64,000 nucleotides of DNA from Lachnospiraceae bacterium (GCA_024399135.1 JAKSHY010000005.1:1-64000), one strand, 5' to 3'; positions 27,708 to 37,458 are shown, numbered from the stretch's first letter. The notes: a model not told the origin generated them from the sequence alone. Translations and numbers: made by a program.

Positions 27708-28345
27708 TACTTCATGGTAGCATGGACTATCAGTCTGTGCGTTCCAACCATAAATGGAGTACATGTAATAAGCGTTAAATTCTTTCCATCCTTATAATCT
27801 AAAACACTTATTTCTTCTGGTTCAACTACCTCTATTGAATCCACCTCATATGTATAAAGACTATCCATGGTTTCAAGTTCTATGACATCTCCAGGAGTAA
27901 TCTCTTCGAGTCTGTTAAAATATTTTCCAAATACATAGTTTCTATGTCCAGCAATACAACAGTTACCATTATCTCCAGGCAGTGCTGTATTTTCAACATG
28001 TCCCAAAGCACTGGACAAGACTCCTTTCGTAGAGCCTTCATTGACAGCTTCTTCAAGATCAATTTTCGTAATTCGCAATAGACACAGTGTCTCGCCCTCC
28101 TTAGGGGCTACAACGTTTATTTCGCCGGATTCTTTAGCTTGGTCATCCTTCGAAATTACATTTCCATTATCATCGATTCTTTCAACATTAATCTGAGACT
28201 TATGTTTTTTGAAATCATCAATAGCGATTGAACTTTTCACTATATCAATTAAATTGATTGCTATTACGAATAGAATTATGAAACTGCCGGCTATAATTAA
28301 TATTTTACCGGCAGTTTTTCTGTTACTTTTCTCTTTCTTACCCAC
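27707..28345 (-). CDS. Sortase (class D-like)
   Basis: 212 residues with one N-terminal membrane anchor (about 14-34) and an extracellular sortase domain. The catalytic triad is visible: His134 in AGHRNYVFG, Cys195 in TLITCTP and Arg204 in HRLIVHA. There is no C-terminal membrane helix and no obvious lid, unlike class C pilin polymerases, so class D (or E) fits best. It starts at GTG (28345) with AGGGA 9 bases away; that ribosome site lies inside the end of the preceding gene. The gene follows the LPxTG protein by 5 bases, which is its obvious substrate. Confidence 0.92.
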   Translation of the reverse strand: MGKKEKSNRKTAGKILIIAGSFIILFVIAINLIDIVKSSIAIDDFKKHKSQINVERIDDNGNVISKDDQAKESGEINVVAPKEGETLCLLRITKIDLEEAVNEGSTKGVLSSALGHVENTALPGDNGNCCIAGHRNYVFGKYFNRLEEITPGDVIELETMDSLYTYEVDSIEVVEPEEISVLDYKDGKNLTLITCTPFMVGTHRLIVHATMK

Positions 28346-28350
28346 AATAA

Positions 28351-31300
28351 TTAGTCCCTGTTATTTCGTTGTTTCTTTGAAGACTTCGTCAAATATACAC
28401 CGTAACCAATCATGAAAGCACCTAAAAGCGCTGCAACAAGTGACCCGATCAATCCACCTGTTTTAGGAAGTCTTTTACCTTTAACATCTCCTGAAGGCGA
28501 TTTAGTAGATATCGTCGGATCAGAACTTGGATCTGGATTCAAGCTTGGGCTTGGACTTGGACTAGGGCTTGGGGTCGGAGTCAGTTTTGGGATTGGGCTT
28601 GAGCTTGGATCTTCACCCGTATCTGGCGCTCCACCCTTACCTGGTTCTTCTCCAGGACCTGGGACTGGTATCCTGCTGTCTTTTTGGACCTTCTTACAAA
28701 GATACAGCTTACGATGGTCATTAGTTGTTGAATCAGTCTGATAATCTAACATTGCAACATCTATAGATATTGGACTTAACTGATACCCTTCAGGCGCGTT
28801 CACTTCCTTGATACTATATTCCTTCAAAGGAAGTTCTTTAGCATGAACGATACTATCAACAGCACTTGTTTTAATAACTTTAGTAGAACCTTCAGGCAAT
28901 CCAGATGCTCCATCTAATCCTACATAAGTATAGTTACCTTCACTATTTAAAGTAAACATCAGATTTTTACCAAAATTATTTTTTATTTCATACGAAGTAG
29001 TTTTTCCAGATAAAGGAGCATCAGTTTCATCTGTTTTCTTCAACTCAATTTCAGCGATTTCCGGAATATCTGTAAATTTAACAGCATGTGGATAAAGAAC
29101 TGGTTTTTCAGGGTGCGTAGAGTCTTTTGCTGTTTCTTCTACATCTTCTTCATAAAAAACAACATGATATTTATTTACTGGAGCATTTTCAGGATCATCA
29201 TCTTCACCATAAAATTCAGGCAAAGACATTTTCGGTGACATATGACCTATATCTGCTTCATCATATTCTACATTTACAGGAGAAAAATTAGTTCCATCCA
29301 TCGAATACGCAACTGGACGTATTTTATAAAAATACGGATCACCATTCGACATATACTTCCAAACAGGGAAATATGCAGCGTATCCTGCATTTGCAAAGGA
29401 TGAATCAAGCGATGAAAGTGTTCTTGCATCTCCTTTACTATCCTTGCAGTTTACTCCATCCTTATCTATTGTCAGATAGTCAATTTGCTGAATCTTACGC
29501 CATACAACCTCAACATCTTCCCCATAATATCCTTTTTCAGTTGTTATATCAAATTCAGTGTCTTTATCAGTATCCTCATACTTTGGTACTCCATATAAAA
29601 TAGCAACCCTGACTGCTTTTGGTCTATGATCTCCCACCCATGATGGGGACATTCCGGAATCATTCCAGAGCTGATCAACTTCAAGATTAAATGAGTCTGC
29701 ACCTCTGTACTCGTACTCAAGTGTTTCCTCAAGGTAAATGTCCTTTGTTACATGGCCAGCCCCATCATTAAAATCTACTGCAGCTACAACATCAAACAAT
29801 TCATCTGTAACATAAGATTTGTGAGTTTTTCTATTAATATCTACTACCCTGTACTGATAAAACTTCGTCAAATCAGGTTCTGATGTTCCTGGTTTATTAG
29901 GATGGAGTGGAAGTCCCTTAAATACACATAATCCCTCGGATTCATCATATGGATGAGCTGTTTTTGTTGATGGATTTTTATTAAGCTCAAATCTATAAGA
30001 CTCGATCTTAACAGTCTTATATTCATCGTTTCCAGCGCCATCTCCAGAACCTGCTCCAGAGTTTTTGTCGAAACTTTTTGTTACATCAGGATTCAATTTG
30101 ATTTTAAGTTCGTTTTTATTCGTCTCATCTTTTTGCAGACTTACTGTAACTTCTCCTGAATAATTTTTCCAGGGTTTTTCGCCACCTACATCTTCATCCT
30201 GCCAGCCTGGAATGGACTTATTTACTCCACCTATACCCTCTGTAGTCTGGTCTAAATTCTTATCTATAACACGATACTGCAGTTGCACTGTTGATGTTTT
30301 AGGTAATTCTGCCGCCGGAGTTGCATCATAATGCTTGCTTCCGTCCATCGTTGTGTAATAATACTGCCATTCTGTTTTCGCTGTGAAGAATGCATTGGTA
30401 TTATTAAGTCCGTAGAGTGTGAATGCATATGTATTATTTAGCGGAGAAGCTATTCTATAATCTGCCCATATATCAATGACACCAAAATCTCCTTTATTTT
30501 TATCAAATGCCATTGCTCCTGATTCTGATAATACTCCTCCAAGGTTTTCTTTCCCGTCACCTATACCTTTTCCATATACATCGGAATCAGAATTATCATA
30601 ATATATCTTTGACTTATCTATCCCAGATATATTATTCTGCATTTCAATTTTTATTCCGTTAGGATTATTCTCAACATCCAGCAGAGGAAAGTGCACTTCA
30701 CCAGCTTTAACATGAAAGCTTACAATATTGTAATCAATACCTACTTCATTACCAATAACTGTATTGCCATATTCATCTTTTCCATTCCAGAAAATTGTAT
30801 TCGCACCATCAACAAGTGTATTTGACAAAATAACTTCATTATTTTTTCCATGGGCATATCCATACTCATTTTCCATGGTTTCATTACCGGTAAAATCAAT
30901 AATGATTTCATATGTTGAAGGTAATATCTTATCAGTAGGTTCAGAAGACTTATCATAATTAAACGAGAAATAGCCTCCATAACCTTCCGTTCCCTTACCA
31001 TCTTCGCTACTATTAAGACCCTTAAATTTGAAATCTTTATATGATAACTCCGTGTTCGTTCCGAAACTGTCATTATCAGCCAATTTGCCTTCCACATTAC
31101 CAGTATAATGCGTAATCAATTTAGGGTCCGCTTCTTCGAAGGTTATAAAATACGACTCATCATTTTCAGTTGTAGGGGTAGAGTTAATATGTACCCCCAT
31201 CTCCATCAAATCATCTAGCGGATTTCTCTTACTTTTAACAGATCTGGCAAGTGATCTGTAATGTCCATCTTCATGGTCATCACTACTTACTAAAAGACCT

Positions 31301-33060
31301 CGTTTATTGGTATAGAATACGAAACCAAACGGATCCATACCATTAAAGTCAACCTTATATTCAAATCCATCCTTCGTAAGTGCATAGACAGACTCATCCA
31401 TAATATGATCACCACTTATGTTAGCGCCAATTGTCCAGAAGAGTGCATCTGTAAAGGTTCGGCCTTTGATAGGATCTTTTATTGTATCATCTGGTGTAAC
31501 AGTTATATCCCATGCTCCAACATAATTTAAAGATTTTTGAGGAAAATCTGCACTCTTTTTTGCTTTTGGCGCAACTTTAACTTCTGTATACTGCGTTCCG
31601 AAAAATCTAAATGTATAAACGCCAGTCTTAGGTGCTTTAAATGATATCGGTGTGTATCCACCCAGATTATCGTCATTCTTTGGCCCTAAAGCTTCCTGTT
31701 GCCAGTTGTAAATAGTTCCTAGGGCTGAAAGGTTTGATGAATCGTTACTTACAGTAATTTCTTCTTTTTGGAACAAATATATATTTTTGTCACCATATGA
31801 TGTGGAATTCTCTATCTGAGTGATAACATCTGCAGGATTTGTCGAGCCGGTATAAATACTATATCCGCTTCCATCCTCCTGCATTATTTCAACATCCGAT
31901 GTATATGGCAGAGTAACTGCAATACTTGCCTTTGATGGTGCGTCCCCAACACCATAACCAAATGAATCCGCTAAGCTTTTCGTAACTTCTCCCTTTGAGA
32001 GATTAAGAAAAGAGCTGGAGCCAAAAGAAATCTGTTCTCCTGCTTGCGCGTACACATATATTTTCTGAAGTCGTCTAAGTTCTGCCGTAGAATTAGGCAT
32101 CCACTCAATATATGTTCTATATCCTGTTGGTACTGGGAGACCGTTATAATATAATGGACCATGAGTTTCTTTAAGAATTGTAAATACAGAAAAATGCTCT
32201 GGTTCGACAGTAATTTCATCCCCATCAACCGTACTTTCCAGGCATTCCATAGATGATAAGTCATCAGCAAAGTGAAATACTTCTACTTCCCCTTCTATTT
32301 CATCATTTGCTAACTCTATAGTTAATTGAATTGGTGTTATATCTTCGTTTTCATTATATTTTGAGCTGTCAGGCTGTAATTCTTCGCCTTCAGCATTAAG
32401 TACCTTAATATCAAATGATATTTGTTCAAACTCTCCCTCACAAACATCACTTAATTTAGAGTCAATCTCGTTAAGTATTTCCTGATCTTCTATTTGCGTT
32501 GCCGAAAGAGACAACTCTTCTCCTTCAGGAAACACTCCTTCATATGCCACTAATTTTATTTTATATCCCTCTGCATCAGCCTCAACAGAGTACTCAATTT
32601 GGGGATCCTCTAATTCTTTTTCGGAATCAGAAGTTTTCTTCTTTGATGATTTTTTCTTTCCTTCTTCATCTTCTAGTTCAGAATCCTCTTCTGACTCTTC
32701 GCCTTCACCATCTTTTTTAGAATCTTCATCCTCATCTTCGTTAGAGTCTTCGCTTTTATCATTTTTTGAAGATTCTTCGTTTTCGTCCTTATTGGAAGAA
32801 TTTTCGTTTTTATCCCCGTTTTCAGGATTATTTCCTGTTTTGTTTTCTTCTAAATTATTATTCTCTGAATTAGAGTTATTATTTAAACCCTGGCTTCCTT
32901 CCTCGGGTTCTTCCTCCTGTTCAACAATCAGATCCTGCTCTGTATTATTTTCTGTTGCTTTTACCGTATATGACAATGATGAAGCAGTAATCATGATAGC
33001 TAACATCATAGTTTCTATTCGTCTTATACTTTTCTTTATCCGTGAAACATTAATATTCAT
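28351..33060 (-). CDS. Giant LPxTG-anchored surface protein
   Basis: 1569 residues. A signal peptide (about 1-36) precedes an acidic low-complexity region rich in Glu, Asp, Ser, Asn and Lys (about 45-150). A long beta-rich ectodomain follows. A Cna-B-like repeat is suggested by VDQLWNDSG and later DHRPKAVRVAILYG. A SpaA/prealbumin-type domain is clearer (IELKKTDETDAPLSG to EVNAPEGYQL, about 1385-1480). Then comes a Pro-Ser-Thr stalk and the sorting signal LPKTG (1531-1535), a hydrophobic helix and a charged tail. It should be covalently linked to peptidoglycan by the sortase encoded next. Ligand and role (adhesion to host or plant material) are unknown. Confidence 0.92.
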   Translation of the reverse strand: MNINVSRIKKSIRRIETMMLAIMITASSLSYTVKATENNTEQDLIVEQEEEPEEGSQGLNNNSNSENNNLEENKTGNNPENGDKNENSSNKDENEESSKNDKSEDSNEDEDEDSKKDGEGEESEEDSELEDEEGKKKSSKKKTSDSEKELEDPQIEYSVEADAEGYKIKLVAYEGVFPEGEELSLSATQIEDQEILNEIDSKLSDVCEGEFEQISFDIKVLNAEGEELQPDSSKYNENEDITPIQLTIELANDEIEGEVEVFHFADDLSSMECLESTVDGDEITVEPEHFSVFTILKETHGPLYYNGLPVPTGYRTYIEWMPNSTAELRRLQKIYVYAQAGEQISFGSSSFLNLSKGEVTKSLADSFGYGVGDAPSKASIAVTLPYTSDVEIMQEDGSGYSIYTGSTNPADVITQIENSTSYGDKNIYLFQKEEITVSNDSSNLSALGTIYNWQQEALGPKNDDNLGGYTPISFKAPKTGVYTFRFFGTQYTEVKVAPKAKKSADFPQKSLNYVGAWDITVTPDDTIKDPIKGRTFTDALFWTIGANISGDHIMDESVYALTKDGFEYKVDFNGMDPFGFVFYTNKRGLLVSSDDHEDGHYRSLARSVKSKRNPLDDLMEMGVHINSTPTTENDESYFITFEEADPKLITHYTGNVEGKLADNDSFGTNTELSYKDFKFKGLNSSEDGKGTEGYGGYFSFNYDKSSEPTDKILPSTYEIIIDFTGNETMENEYGYAHGKNNEVILSNTLVDGANTIFWNGKDEYGNTVIGNEVGIDYNIVSFHVKAGEVHFPLLDVENNPNGIKIEMQNNISGIDKSKIYYDNSDSDVYGKGIGDGKENLGGVLSESGAMAFDKNKGDFGVIDIWADYRIASPLNNTYAFTLYGLNNTNAFFTAKTEWQYYYTTMDGSKHYDATPAAELPKTSTVQLQYRVIDKNLDQTTEGIGGVNKSIPGWQDEDVGGEKPWKNYSGEVTVSLQKDETNKNELKIKLNPDVTKSFDKNSGAGSGDGAGNDEYKTVKIESYRFELNKNPSTKTAHPYDESEGLCVFKGLPLHPNKPGTSEPDLTKFYQYRVVDINRKTHKSYVTDELFDVVAAVDFNDGAGHVTKDIYLEETLEYEYRGADSFNLEVDQLWNDSGMSPSWVGDHRPKAVRVAILYGVPKYEDTDKDTEFDITTEKGYYGEDVEVVWRKIQQIDYLTIDKDGVNCKDSKGDARTLSSLDSSFANAGYAAYFPVWKYMSNGDPYFYKIRPVAYSMDGTNFSPVNVEYDEADIGHMSPKMSLPEFYGEDDDPENAPVNKYHVVFYEEDVEETAKDSTHPEKPVLYPHAVKFTDIPEIAEIELKKTDETDAPLSGKTTSYEIKNNFGKNLMFTLNSEGNYTYVGLDGASGLPEGSTKVIKTSAVDSIVHAKELPLKEYSIKEVNAPEGYQLSPISIDVAMLDYQTDSTTNDHRKLYLCKKVQKDSRIPVPGPGEEPGKGGAPDTGEDPSSSPIPKLTPTPSPSPSPSPSLNPDPSSDPTISTKSPSGDVKGKRLPKTGGLIGSLVAALLGAFMIGYGVYLTKSSKKQRNNRD

Positions 33061-33248
33061 TTTAAACTACCTGCCAACAAATATATCTAATTTTATGCCG
33101 ACCGGTTATGATAGTATTTCACACCAAGTTACATATTATATTTTTATGTTAACCATACTATGTAAACCGTTCAACCTTACATATTATAGTACTTTTGGCA
33201 CAAAAATGTAATACGAAATTTTAAATTTTTTTGTTGATTTTAAAATTT

Positions 33249-34121
33249 TTAGTTCAAATCATGTAACCCGTGATACCACTTAACAATAGCAGTTACGATA
33301 ATGATTGCATAGCCAATGATACTGTATATATCTGGGATTTCTCCGAATATAACAAGTCCCCATATAGCTGCGAAAACAACCTGAGCATAATCAAAAACGG
33401 AAATCTCTTTCGCTGGAGCATGTGTATATGCTGCAGTTATTCCCAGCTGACCACCTGTAGCACTCAACCCACACAGGATAAGAAATATCCACTGTTTTAA
33501 GCTCATGGGCTGATAAGTTGCCAACATAGGAGGCAGTAATACCAATGAAGAAAAAGTAGAAAAGAAGCATACAATTACAGGCCCTCTCTCCTTATGCGTC
33601 CCTAACCTTCTTACGAATACATACGCTGTTCCTGCACACAATCCCGAAAAAAGGCCTACAAGTGCTGGGAATGAAGCAAGTCCTGAAGTTGGATGAACAA
33701 CAAATATTGCACCTATAAAGGCAAACACCACGCATCCCCATTCAAATCTTGTTGGAACTTCCTTCAATATCCAAACCGAAATTATAATTGCAAAGAATGG
33801 AGACATCTTGTTAAGAATATTAGCATCAGATAATACCAGGTGATCTATAGCCCAAAAATTAGTTATAATCCCAATCACTCCGAATCCTGCTCTAAAAAAT
33901 AAAAAAGGTAAACTACCCTTCTTTATTTTGAATCCCTCATCACTTCTTGCCAGAAGAATAATGGCAAGAACTGCTGCAAAAGCATTTCTAAAGAAAGCTT
34001 TCTGAAATGTAGGAACATCTCCAGCCAGTCTTATGAATAGCGTCATGAGCGAGAAGAAAAAGGCTGCTATCAATATGTAAATTAATCCAAGAATATGTTC
34101 ATTCGTTATCTTTTTATTCAT
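33249..34121 (-). CDS. EamA/DMT-family transporter
   Basis: 290 residues with ten predicted membrane helices in two repeated halves, the layout of EamA (drug/metabolite transporter) proteins. The first half begins IYILIAAFFFSLMTLFIRLAG and contains the typical FRNAFAAVLA. The second half has an early SATGGQLGITAAYTHAP. It probably exports an amino acid, sugar or similar metabolite; the substrate cannot be told. It is a single gene between the LPxTG gene and the sigma-factor locus. Confidence 0.9.
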   Translation of the reverse strand: MNKKITNEHILGLIYILIAAFFFSLMTLFIRLAGDVPTFQKAFFRNAFAAVLAIILLARSDEGFKIKKGSLPFLFFRAGFGVIGIITNFWAIDHLVLSDANILNKMSPFFAIIISVWILKEVPTRFEWGCVVFAFIGAIFVVHPTSGLASFPALVGLFSGLCAGTAYVFVRRLGTHKERGPVIVCFFSTFSSLVLLPPMLATYQPMSLKQWIFLILCGLSATGGQLGITAAYTHAPAKEISVFDYAQVVFAAIWGLVIFGEIPDIYSIIGYAIIIVTAIVKWYHGLHDLN

Positions 34122-34243
34122 ATGTTTATTCGAATTAAAAAAATTTTTTTCTTCTTAAAAAAGTCGTATTCATCCACTGTGATTTATAAAAAATATATTT
34201 TTGTCATTCAAAGATATTAAATTACTATTAGACATAGTATGAT

Positions 34244-34801
34244 TTACCATCTTGGCATACCCTTCAGTTCTTCAACACATGTAGGACAGAATAGAATATA
34301 CCAATCCCCTACAACATTATGCTGGCAACGATTACCACATAAATAAGCCTCAGACCTCCAATCATTTACATATCCATAGTGAAGTAATGGTGCTCCATCT
34401 GCTACACTATTACAGTTTGTATCTACTAAACCACTTGTATTCAAAGGGTCTCTATCATCAATACCATTTCCATCAGCATCTAAAAGACCATCAGAAAAAT
34501 CTGTTCTGCATACCATGTACTTAGCATCATACTGTAAATTGTTTGTATCTCCATAGCAAAGACTTGCCAGTGATGAATACCTTGCATATGTACCATCTTC
34601 AAATGTAATTCTGTAACCTCTCGAATAGCCATCATATACAAAATTTTCTACTGCTGTGATTACCTTACCACCAAGAATACCACCAACTACATATGGGCAA
34701 TTATCAATACCCTTCGTTTTTGCCTGTGCCTCAATAGGAAACATACATCCAAGTGTTACTACCATTGCTAATAAAAAAGCTACCATTTTCTTCATAATCA
34801 T
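34244..34801 (-). CDS. Small secreted Cys-rich protein with EF-hand-like Ca motifs
   Basis: About 185 residues with a clear signal peptide (KKMVAFLLAMVVTLGCM, cleavage near AQAK). The mature part has DADGNGIDDRDP and DTNCNSVADG, which resemble the calcium loops of dockerin or thrombospondin type-3 repeats. It ends in a Cys-His cluster (CGNRCQHNVV, then CPTC) like a zinc ribbon. The ATG at 34801 is chosen because AAGGA lies 5 bases away; an upstream extension is open but lies across the predicted transcription start. The gene follows a promoter of the same type as the one before the sigma-factor operon, so it is a likely target of that sigma factor. Function is unknown. Confidence 0.75.
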   Translation of the reverse strand: MIMKKMVAFLLAMVVTLGCMFPIEAQAKTKGIDNCPYVVGGILGGKVITAVENFVYDGYSRGYRITFEDGTYARYSSLASLCYGDTNNLQYDAKYMVCRTDFSDGLLDADGNGIDDRDPLNTSGLVDTNCNSVADGAPLLHYGYVNDWRSEAYLCGNRCQHNVVGDWYILFCPTCVEELKGMPRW

Positions 34802-34846
34802 TACCATCCTTTCTTGTCTAAACCAGCTCTTGGTTTCCTTTACATT

Positions 34847-34879
34847 TATATAGAGTTGGCTTAGTTGCAAAAAGTTGCA
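34847..34879 (-). promoter_or_regulatory. ECF-type promoter P2 (secreted-protein gene)
   Basis: On the minus strand TGCAAC (34874-34879) is followed by TTTTT, then CTCTATATA (34847-34855), with 18 bases between the two boxes. P1 upstream of the sigma operon has the same boxes at the same spacing. A transcription start about 7 bases after the -10 box would give a leader near 40 bases. A second GCAAC lies 5 bases after the first. Confidence 0.6.
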
Positions 34880-34912
34880 GAAAAAATTAAAAATTTTTAA
34901 ATTATTTTTCTA

Positions 34913-36964
34913 TTACCCCTCTGGCTTAATATGGACGTTATACTCTCCCTCTTCATATGTAACAACAACATAGTAGTTCATACTATTCAGTTTATCTGCT
35001 GAAAAATGATAATCTGCTTCATCAAAGCCTTCACCAAGCATATCTGCCCCCAGAACAAAACTGAAATCTGCTCTACTACTAAATACACTAGCTCCATCAC
35101 CATATTCTACATGATAGCTTCTTCTAAACACCTCGACTTCATGTGATGCAAATCTTGTACCTGCAGGATATAATTTAGCTTTTCCCCAATCTATACCATC
35201 ATTTTGGACCTGCTCATGTGTGTAACTTCTATCCACTACATCCTCTACAATAACATTATCATAGCCATTCCATTCATCATTTACAGATACATCTCCTGCT
35301 TCCTCTGCTTCAGCACACGATGAAATGTCTGGTATTTTTATGTAATAATAATCATTAACGCAATCATCTAAATACTCTTCTTTTGCATTTGCAAAATATT
35401 CCTCTACATCAAAGTTATGATAATCATTCCATTCCTCATCAGTTACTACACTTTCATCCTTTGATATAATCAGCATAAGCCCTTTGTAATCTGCTGGAAT
35501 TGTTGCATTTATATATTTAGTTCCTATACCTGTTAAGTTACTATTATATACATTATCAGAAGTGTAATTCTTATCACCCCATATACCATCCTCTTCATTT
35601 CGTATACTATAAGATATATCGTATTTATTATCCTCATATGACAATGTATAACTAGAATCTACATCCTCTCCATATGGTCCTTGTGCAGGAAACATTATTC
35701 CTGTATTGCTGTCAGCCAAATACATTCCAGGACTAACTACATAGAATGAGAACTTGTCAACTTGGCTTACATCTTTTGTAAACCCAATAACATACTGGTA
35801 TGAAGCTTCTATAGTCACATCAACATAACCATCTTTTTCAGATTTAACTATAGTACATTCATCTATATTGATGTTAAAATCCTCATCTGCCCACAGTTCA
35901 ACTCCAGGGATATCTTGCCTAACTTTATTATCATTTTCATCTCTCACATATGGAACAATGCCATATTTTGAACTAAAGTTATTACTGTCCGAAAAAACTA
36001 TTCCATATTTATCAACAAATGTTTCTGGCAATGTTTCTTCTACCACCTCTGGTATGGATACCTCTTCTATTTCAGGTTCTTCAACAACTTCTTTCACTGC
36101 TTCTTCTACTTGTACAGGTGCATCAGTTTTATTGTTCTGTGATATATATGCAATAGTCCCCACAGTTCCTGCAACAGCCACAGAACCAACAATAGTAGCA
36201 ATTTTCCACTTTGCCAATCCCCTTGCAATTATTCCTTTTGAGACAGACATACCACCCTTTCCAATTACACTTGCCATTCCAATGCCAGCAGTACTTGTTA
36301 ATGCTTCTGACATAGGCACTAGTTCACAAGCCTTAACCTCTTTTGTAAAGAGCAGCAACATAAATGGTGCAATAGAGTATAACTTGATACCCTGCTTCTT
36401 TTCTGTTTCACCTACTGACTCCTTAATCTTTGCCTTTGCCCTGTTAAGATGTGATTTAACAGTATTTACTGGAATACCAAGTTCATCAGCTATCTCATCT
36501 TGCTTTTGTTCATTGTAATAAAATCCAATTACACAGGCTCTTTGAACATCAGATAAATCATCTATAATACCCTTTATAATCTCAACCTTTACCTGATTAT
36601 CCAGAATATTTTCAGGTATAAATGCTTCATCATCTGCTATATTCTCAAAGTAATCACTCTGTTCTTCTTCAGAATCACTTACAAGCAGTTCCTGATTCTT
36701 CTTTATTCTTGCAAAGCACTTTCTATTTGCAATCATTGCTGCCCATGACAAAAATGATTCTTCTTTTTCAAGACTACCTATATTTTTGATAATCTCCATA
36801 TATGTTTCCTGAATCATGTCCTGTGCAACATCTTCATCCTTAACAATATGAATTACACAGGTATGTAAATATGCATATGATTGCTCATATATGCTATTAA
36901 AAGCCTCTGCATCACCATTTTTATATTCTTTTACCGATTTAATCAATTCTTCTGTCATCTTCAT
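34913..36964 (-). CDS. ECF sigma factor fused to membrane anchor and extracytoplasmic domain
   Basis: 683 residues. Region sigma-2 (about 18-90, with DVAQDMIQETYMEI) and sigma-4 (about 133-182, with EIADELGIPVNTVKSHLNRAK) form a normal sigma-70-like ECF factor. After these come a hydrophobic stretch (about 195-206), a Gly/Ser-rich linker and a membrane helix (about 254-274). An acidic Glu/Val/Pro stalk and about 370 residues of predicted extracytoplasmic beta structure follow. The chain thus looks like a sigma factor carrying its own membrane sensor or anti-sigma part. The upstream small gene lies 35 bases away and shares promoter P1. How the sigma part would be released (proteolysis or conformational change) is unknown. 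Confidence 0.85.
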   Translation of the reverse strand: MKMTEELIKSVKEYKNGDAEAFNSIYEQSYAYLHTCVIHIVKDEDVAQDMIQETYMEIIKNIGSLEKEESFLSWAAMIANRKCFARIKKNQELLVSDSEEEQSDYFENIADDEAFIPENILDNQVKVEIIKGIIDDLSDVQRACVIGFYYNEQKQDEIADELGIPVNTVKSHLNRAKAKIKESVGETEKKQGIKLYSIAPFMLLLFTKEVKACELVPMSEALTSTAGIGMASVIGKGGMSVSKGIIARGLAKWKIATIVGSVAVAGTVGTIAYISQNNKTDAPVQVEEAVKEVVEEPEIEEVSIPEVVEETLPETFVDKYGIVFSDSNNFSSKYGIVPYVRDENDNKVRQDIPGVELWADEDFNINIDECTIVKSEKDGYVDVTIEASYQYVIGFTKDVSQVDKFSFYVVSPGMYLADSNTGIMFPAQGPYGEDVDSSYTLSYEDNKYDISYSIRNEEDGIWGDKNYTSDNVYNSNLTGIGTKYINATIPADYKGLMLIISKDESVVTDEEWNDYHNFDVEEYFANAKEEYLDDCVNDYYYIKIPDISSCAEAEEAGDVSVNDEWNGYDNVIVEDVVDRSYTHEQVQNDGIDWGKAKLYPAGTRFASHEVEVFRRSYHVEYGDGASVFSSRADFSFVLGADMLGEGFDEADYHFSADKLNSMNYYVVVTYEEGEYNVHIKPEG

Positions 36965-36999
36965 AATCTATACCCTTTTTATCTCAAAATCTAATGTAC

Positions 37000-37242
37000 T
37001 TAATCCAAAGAATCTCTGCTCTCAGTTTTTAATGATATAAAAGCCTTTTCTTTACTGATATGGCTATCAAACATTTCACCCTCTATTGTAACAACTTGTC
37101 CTTCTCTTATGAACAAATAATCCTTTATTGCTTCCTTTCCATAGGCTTTAACAATATAAGTACCATCTCTGCTTTTGATTTTATATTTGCTTGTATGATT
37201 ATCTATAATTACATTCTCTACAACTTTTCCTTGTATTCTCAT
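37000..37242 (-). CDS. Small OB-fold-like protein of unknown function
   Basis: About 80 residues, beginning MRIQGKVVENVII. The ATG at 37242 has AAAGGAG 6 bases before it, which decides the start; a longer frame upstream would cross the promoter. The run of short beta segments (KYKIKSRDGTYIVKAYG, then VVTIEGEMF) suggests a small barrel such as an OB fold, but no family was recognised. It is the first gene of the operon with the membrane-bound sigma factor, 35 bases downstream, so a role in controlling the sigma factor is possible. Confidence 0.65.
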   Translation of the reverse strand: MRIQGKVVENVIIDNHTSKYKIKSRDGTYIVKAYGKEAIKDYLFIREGQVVTIEGEMFDSHISKEKAFISLKTESRDSLD

Positions 37243-37284
37243 AATCTCTCCTTTCATGCAAAACCCTTTATTTGCCTTTCTGAA

Positions 37285-37317
37285 TATATAGAGAGTGAAA
37301 ATAATAAAAAAGTTGCA
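37285..37317 (-). promoter_or_regulatory. ECF-type promoter P1 (sigma operon)
   Basis: On the minus strand TGCAAC (37312-37317), a T-run and CTCTATATA (37285-37293), with 18 bases between the boxes. The leader to the ATG at 37242 would be about 36 bases. The match to P2 in both boxes and spacing suggests the sigma factor transcribes its own operon. Confidence 0.6.
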
Positions 37318-37458
37318 ACAAATATACATTTTTACTACTTAGCCTTAGTTTACACAGATTAAACCCTTACATCAATACTCTGAGTAGGCATCTGCATACC
37401 TATAATAGGCACTTTTTGCATACTCTAAGTATATGTTTGTAATACTGGAGGTGTAGGT

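Noticed and set aside
28412-28741. Plus-strand frame rich in Gly and Leu opposite the LPxTG gene
   Set aside because: It is the reverse of the Pro/Ser stalk codons; no ribosome site, and it lies wholly within a clear gene.
33061-33248. Two TATAAT boxes upstream of the LPxTG gene as defined promoters
   Set aside because: -10 boxes are visible at 33183-33188 and 33135-33140, but neither has an acceptable -35 box at 16-18 bases, so no promoter is called.
36013-36518. Plus-strand frame opposite the sigma-factor gene
   Set aside because: A Ser/Thr-rich shadow of the acidic linker codons, without a ribosome site.
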